From the NCBI GenBank assembly GCA_020853455.1, contig JADYYV010000073.1:1-9273 (forward strand): a stretch of DNA of 9,273 nucleotides, written 5' to 3'. The notes beneath the pieces were generated by a model that saw nothing but the letters and a program-made list of their open reading frames with translations, was not told the DNA's origin and searched no databases. Shown here piece after piece: positions 6,080 through 9,273 of the stretch. Position numbers and translations under genes: made by a program. Source of the stretch: Alphaproteobacteria bacterium (GTDB lineage Bacteria > Pseudomonadota > Alphaproteobacteria > Micavibrionales > UBA2020). Within the stretch, counting starts at the first letter, position 1. The number at the start of each line of letters is the position of its first letter.

Positions 6080-7146
6080 AGCAGGTCTTCCTGCGCGGGC
6101 GTGTCGATCATCAGCGCCATCTGGCGGTCTTTGGCGTTTTTCGGCAGCGGCAGGCCGAGATATTTAAAGCCCGCATCGGAAATCATGCGCCCGCGCGGGG
6201 TGCGGATAATCAACCCGCATTGCAGCAGGTAGGGCTCTACCACTTCCTCCAGCACGTCGCGCTGTTCGGAGAGTGCGGCGGCGATGGTTTCGATGCCGAC
6301 AGGCCCGCCGCCGTAATGATCGACGATGCAGCCCATGTATTTTCTGTCCATGCTGTCGAGGCCGGTGGCATCGACCTCCAGCTTCAGCAGCGCGCGGTCG
6401 GCGATTTTCGCATCAACCTTTTTATCGCCATCGACGGCGGCAAAGTCGCGCACACGGCGGGTCAGGCGTCCGGCGATGCGCGGCGTGCCGCGCGACCGTT
6501 TGGCGATTTCGAATGCGCCTTCGGGCGTGATGTCCATGCCCATGATCTTCGCGCCGCGCGCGACGATCTGCGACAGTTCTTCGGGCTTATAAAATTCAAG
6601 GCGCAGCGGAATGCCGAACCGTTCGCGCAACGGGCGCGTGATAAGGCCGCTGCGCGTGGTGGCGGCGACCAGCGTAAAGGGCGGAAGATCAATGCGCACG
6701 GAACGCGCGGCAGGCCCCTCCCCGATAATCAAATCCAGTTGACGATCCTCCATCGCGGGATAGAGGATTTCTTCGACCGCGGAATTCAGGCGGTGGATTT
6801 CATCGATGAACAGCACATCATTCGGCTGCAGGTTGGTCAGGATCGCGGCCAAATCTCCCGCCTTGGAAATCACGGGGCCGGAAGTGGCGCGAAAGCCGAC
6901 ATTCATTTCCTTCGCCACGATCTGCGCCAGCGTCGTCTTGCCAAGGCCGGGCGGGCCGAACAGCAATACGTGGTCCAGCGGTTCGTTACGCGATTTCGCC
7001 GCCTCGATAAACACCTTCAGGTTCTCGCGCGCCTTTTGCTGGCCGGTGAAATCGGCAAGCGACAACGGGCGGATCGAAAATTCGTCTGCATCCACGCCGG
7101 GCTGGCGTTCGGGCGAAATTTCGCGGGCGGGAATGGCGGAGGTCAT
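6076..7146 (-). CDS. ruvB: Holliday junction branch migration helicase RuvB
   Basis: AAA+ ATPase motor that, as hexamers on either side of RuvA, pumps DNA through Holliday junctions during recombination and replication-fork repair. In the 356-aa product, Walker A is GPPGLGKT (64-71), Walker B LFIDEIHRL (112-120), sensor 1 AATTRSG (161-167), the arginine-finger region RPLRERFGI (171-179), and sensor 2 GTPRIAGRL (220-228, R223). The C-terminal winged-helix domain (about 260-335) includes DHYGGGPVG and ends in LIIRTPRGR. The start ATG overlaps the ruvA stop (ATGA) and has AAGGAG 8 nt upstream, the strongest Shine-Dalgarno in the cluster, consistent with the need for more RuvB than RuvA. An N-terminal extension of about 20 residues before the core is normal. 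All key residues are present. Confidence 0.98.
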   Translation of the reverse strand: MTSAIPAREISPERQPGVDADEFSIRPLSLADFTGQQKARENLKVFIEAAKSRNEPLDHVLLFGPPGLGKTTLAQIVAKEMNVGFRATSGPVISKAGDLAAILTNLQPNDVLFIDEIHRLNSAVEEILYPAMEDRQLDLIIGEGPAARSVRIDLPPFTLVAATTRSGLITRPLRERFGIPLRLEFYKPEELSQIVARGAKIMGMDITPEGAFEIAKRSRGTPRIAGRLTRRVRDFAAVDGDKKVDAKIADRALLKLEVDATGLDSMDRKYMGCIVDHYGGGPVGIETIAAALSEQRDVLEEVVEPYLLQCGLIIRTPRGRMISDAGFKYLGLPLPKNAKDRQMALMIDTPAQEDLL

Positions 7147-7781
7147 GCGCTCAGCTCCTTCAGGCTTTCGCGGATCAGCTCGCCCAATGCCACGTCATCG
7201 CCACGGTCGCGCATGACATTCGACACCGCGCCGAATGCTTCCGCGCGGCCATAGCCAAGATTGATAAGCGCGGAAACCGCGTCGTTGCTGGCCGATTTCG
7301 GCACAACCGCGCCGGGTTTTCCGGTTTTGCTGCGCAGCTCGGACACCTGTTGTTGCGCGGCGGCGCCCAGCGCCATCTTGCCCGCCTTTTCCTTCAGTTC
7401 CGTCACAAGGCGCACGGCCAGTTTTTCGCCCACGCCATCGGCCTGTTTCAGCATCGCTTTGTCGCCCGATGCGATCACGACAGGCAGCTGTTCGGGCGAT
7501 ACGGCGGACAAAATGGCCTGCGCCGCTTTCGGCCCCACGCCCTGCACGGTGCAGAGTATCTGGAACCAGTCTTTTTCCGCATGGTCGGCAAAACCGTAAA
7601 GCAAAAACGCATCTTCGCGCACGACCGTTTCGATATGCAGACTCACGGGCGTGCCCTTGGCCGAGCCGATTTTAGCAAGCGTGCGGTTTGATGCCTGCAC
7701 CAAATATCCCACGCCGTTCACATCGAGGATCACATGGTTCAGCGACACGCTGTCGATCAAGCCGGTGAGTTTCGCAATCAT
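7143..7781 (-). CDS. ruvA: Holliday junction branch migration protein RuvA
   Basis: DNA-binding subunit that holds the Holliday junction in square-planar form and loads RuvB. The 212-aa product begins MIAKLTGLIDSV, the conserved OB-fold start, with DVNGVGYLVQ and REDAFLLYGF in domain I (1-64). Domain II has two helix-hairpin-helix motifs, VQGVGPKAAQAIL (79-91) and ADGVGEKLAVRLV (114-126). After a flexible linker (about 135-163), domain III (165-212), which contacts RuvB, contains AVSALINLGYGRAEA. I start it at the ATG at 7781, which overlaps the ruvC stop as ATGA. The frame stays open further upstream, but that part lies inside ruvC and is not conserved. Normal length. Confidence 0.97.
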   Translation of the reverse strand: MIAKLTGLIDSVSLNHVILDVNGVGYLVQASNRTLAKIGSAKGTPVSLHIETVVREDAFLLYGFADHAEKDWFQILCTVQGVGPKAAQAILSAVSPEQLPVVIASGDKAMLKQADGVGEKLAVRLVTELKEKAGKMALGAAAQQQVSELRSKTGKPGAVVPKSASNDAVSALINLGYGRAEAFGAVSNVMRDRGDDVALGELIRESLKELSA

Positions 7782-8284
7782 CGCGCCGCCCCCGCCATCA
7801 CGCCGCCGATTTTCATTTTGGTCGCGCCGTGATGCGCGTGGCAGATGGCGACGGCGAGCGCGTCGGCGGCATCGCTGGTGGCTTCGACGCCCTGCAACAA
7901 AATTTTGATCATCATCTGCACTTGTTCTTTTTCCGCATGACCCGCGCCCACCACCGATTTTTTCACGAGGTTGGCGGGATATTCGGCGACATCCAGCCCG
8001 TAATGCGACGGTGCCATCATGACCACGCCGCGCGCAAGGCCGAGCTTCAGCGCCGATGCGGGGTTTTTGTTCACGAAGGTTTCCTCGATCGCCGCATGGG
8101 TGGGCTTCCACAATTCGATCATCTTGGTGATTTCAACGAACAGGTGGCGCAGCCGCGCGGCGGTTTCAACCTTGGCATCCGTCTTGATGACGCCATGCGC
8201 GATATGCTGCAGCCGGTTGCCCGTGACATCGATCACGCCCCAGCCCGTTTTCTGCAAGCCCGGATCGATGCCGAAAATCCTCAC
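7778..8284 (-). CDS. ruvC: Crossover junction endodeoxyribonuclease RuvC
   Basis: Mg2+-dependent resolvase that cuts Holliday junctions symmetrically, acting with RuvAB. The 168-aa product carries the RNase H-like acidic set: D7 (FGIDPG), E67 (AIEETF), D138 and D141 (SDAADALAVAICH), matching D7, E66, D138 and D141 of E. coli. NKNPASALKLGLARG (73-85) and VVGAGHAEKEQVQ (111-123) are further family hallmarks. The start codon is GTG, overlapping the yebC stop as GTGA, with AAAGG 8 nt upstream. The overlap, spacing and conserved MRIFGIDPG support this start. The order yebC-ruvC-ruvA-ruvB is common in proteobacteria. Confidence 0.97.
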   Translation of the reverse strand: MRIFGIDPGLQKTGWGVIDVTGNRLQHIAHGVIKTDAKVETAARLRHLFVEITKMIELWKPTHAAIEETFVNKNPASALKLGLARGVVMMAPSHYGLDVAEYPANLVKKSVVGAGHAEKEQVQMMIKILLQGVEATSDAADALAVAICHAHHGATKMKIGGVMAGAAR

Positions 8285-9033
8285 GCGGAGAGCCTTTCCA
8301 TGACTGCATCATCGACTTCGAAATTAGAAAACACGTTCTGCACGTCGTCGCTGTCCTCCAACGCCTCGATGAGGTCGATCAGTTCCTGCGCCTGTTCCTG
8401 GTCGAGCTTGACGGTCATGTTGGGCCTCCAGATAACGCCGGCGCTTTCGGGGGCGCCGAATTTCTTTTCGAGCGCGTCCTTGACCGACAGGAAGTCTTCG
8501 GTGCGGGTAATGATCTCGTGCTTCGCATCGACGGTTTCCACGTTGTCGGCCCCCGCCTCTACGCCTGCCTCGAATATAGCATCAAAAGACGCCGCCGTGG
8601 CGGGATAAGTGATAAGGCCGATCTTGGCGAACATGAAGGTGACGGAGTTCGTCTCCCCCAGCGTGCCGTTGTTCTTGGTGAAGGCGGAGCGCACTTCGGC
8701 GGCCGTGCGGTTGCGGTTGTCGGTCAGCGCCTCGACGATCACGGACACGCCGCCGGGGCCGCGGCCTTCATAACGGATTTCGTCATAATTGCTGGCGCCG
8801 GCCGCGTTGGGCATCGCCTGCTCGATCGCGCTCTTGATGCGGGAGTTCGGCATATTGTCGGCACGCGCCGCCTGAATGGCGTTGCGCAGGCGCGGATTGG
8901 CATCGGGGTCAGGCAGTCCCGATTTGGCAGCGACCGTAATCTCGCGCGCCCATTTATTGAAAATCTTGGCTTTTTTCTTATCCTGCGCGCCCTTGCGGTG
9001 CATGATGTTCTTGAACTGGGAATGGCCTGCCAT
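8281..9033 (-). CDS. yebC: YebC/PmpR-family (TACO1-like) protein
   Basis: Member of the widespread YebC/TACO1 family. Family members have been described as transcriptional regulators (PmpR) and, for TACO1 and some bacterial YebC proteins, as factors that help ribosomes through difficult stretches such as prolines; which applies here cannot be told. The 250-aa product has the hallmark start MAGHSQFKNIMHRKGAQD, the basic helical domain KIFNKWAREITVAAKSG, NPRLRNAIQAARADNMP (47-63), the DEIRYEGRGPGGVS segment (84-97), TDNRNRTAAEVRSAF and NGTLGETNSVTFMF (122-135). Its acidic C-terminal part is LIEALEDSDDVQNVFSNFEV. Length is typical. It is the first gene of the coupled run. Its Shine-Dalgarno is weak, unlike those of ruvB and ybgC. 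Confidence 0.97.
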   Translation of the reverse strand: MAGHSQFKNIMHRKGAQDKKKAKIFNKWAREITVAAKSGLPDPDANPRLRNAIQAARADNMPNSRIKSAIEQAMPNAAGASNYDEIRYEGRGPGGVSVIVEALTDNRNRTAAEVRSAFTKNNGTLGETNSVTFMFAKIGLITYPATAASFDAIFEAGVEAGADNVETVDAKHEIITRTEDFLSVKDALEKKFGAPESAGVIWRPNMTVKLDQEQAQELIDLIEALEDSDDVQNVFSNFEVDDAVMERLSA

Positions 9034-9076
9034 AATCGCGTCCGGTGTCGTTAAGAGTTAAAGATACGTTAAACCA

Positions 9077-9118
9077 TATACGGTATAATAGTGTTGCAGA
9101 GCCGTTTTAGCACGGCGG
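9077..9118 (-). promoter_or_regulatory. Candidate promoter and palindrome upstream of yebC
   Basis: This is the only clearly AT-rich stretch before yebC. On the minus strand TATTAT (9090-9085) could be a -10 box, with a weak -35 candidate (GTGCTA) 17 nt upstream. The same place holds the near-palindrome TATACGGTATA (9077-9087), which overlaps the presumed -10 and transcription start and could be an operator. The plus strand also reads TATAAT at 9084-9089. The yebC leader would be roughly 45 nt. The -35 match is poor, so this is tentative. Confidence 0.3.
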
Positions 9119-9145
9119 CGGGTATGTGGAAAAGTGCGAAATGGC

Positions 9146-9174
9146 TTGATATTCAAGGACTGGCGCGCTATTTC
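9146..9174 (+). promoter_or_regulatory. Candidate promoter for the response regulator gene
   Basis: TTGATA (9146-9151), a 17-nt spacer, then TATTTC (9169-9174). The -35 is one base from consensus, the -10 only half matches. It lies about 60 bp before the ATG at 9233 and faces the right way. Confidence 0.3.
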
Positions 9175-9232
9175 TGGATACAGGGGAGTATGGGAAAACT
9201 TTGATTTCATTACAGAAAACGCATAGTGCCGC

Positions 9233-9273
9233 ATGAGTTATCAGTTCAAGAACATTACCGTGCTGGTCGTGGA
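9233..9273 (+). CDS. Probable response regulator, N-terminus only (cut by window end)
   Basis: Thirteen full codons are visible: MSYQFKNITVLVV followed by GA-, so the next residue is Asp or Glu. A short hydrophobic beta strand (ITVLVV) followed by an acidic residue is how two-component receiver domains begin, where the acidic pair binds Mg2+. The ATG is the first usable start after an in-frame TAG at 9224-9226. No clear Shine-Dalgarno precedes it. It diverges from yebC. The call rests on very few residues; another Rossmann-like N-terminus is possible. Confidence 0.5.
   Translation, partial: MSYQFKNITVLVV

Noticed and set aside
6220..7254. 344-codon plus-strand frame opposite ruvB
   Set aside because: No domain or motif; the minus-strand RuvB has every catalytic motif.
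7782..8111. N-terminal extension of ruvA by 110 codons
   Set aside because: It lies inside ruvC in another frame, is Arg-rich and unconserved, and the true RuvA start MIAKLTG is clear at 7781.
9190..9204. Leader peptide MGKL after GGGGAG before the response regulator
   Set aside because: The purine run is only 1 nt from the ATG, too close to serve as its ribosome binding site, and a four-residue peptide has no other support.

Overview
The window looks like a core-genome segment of an alphaproteobacterium. The coding density is high, the base composition is moderately GC-rich, and the gene order yebC-ruvC-ruvA-ruvB followed by ybgC-tolQ-tolR-tolA-tolB is one I know from Rhodospirillales, Rhizobiales and relatives. 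I cannot name a genus. All the main genes lie on the minus strand, so they read from high to low coordinates.

Layout, in the direction of transcription. At the right edge, the first 13 codons of a probable response regulator (+ strand, from 9233) diverge from yebC across about 200 bp that must hold both promoters. yebC, ruvC, ruvA, ruvB and a GNAT acetyltransferase gene form an unbroken chain in which each stop codon overlaps the next start by 4 nt. A 201-aa protein of unknown function follows after 2 to 5 nt. Then comes 233 bp without a gene, dominated by a 129-bp palindromic repeat. ybgC follows, then a second palindromic repeat (93 bp), then tolQ, tolR, tolA and tolB, all tightly spaced. 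A bidirectional terminator separates tolB from a convergent rhomboid protease gene whose 5' end lies outside the window.

How the genes work together. RuvA and RuvB drive Holliday-junction branch migration and RuvC cuts the junction. YebC is a TACO1/PmpR-family protein, known in other bacteria as a translation factor or transcriptional regulator. TolQ and TolR form the proton-driven stator in the inner membrane, TolA transmits force across the periplasm, and TolB is the periplasmic propeller. Together they normally work with the lipoprotein Pal in outer-membrane constriction and integrity. YbgC is the thioesterase that usually leads this operon.

The points least like a textbook locus are: tolB is followed at once by a terminator and a convergent gene, so pal and cpoB (ybgF) are not in their usual place; two gene-sized insertions (GNAT and an unknown protein) sit between ruvB and ybgC; and ybgC is flanked by two different palindromic intergenic repeats. 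I see no rRNA, tRNA, CRISPR array, transposase or phage gene, and no clear new system. This is mostly an ordinary housekeeping region with a few local oddities.
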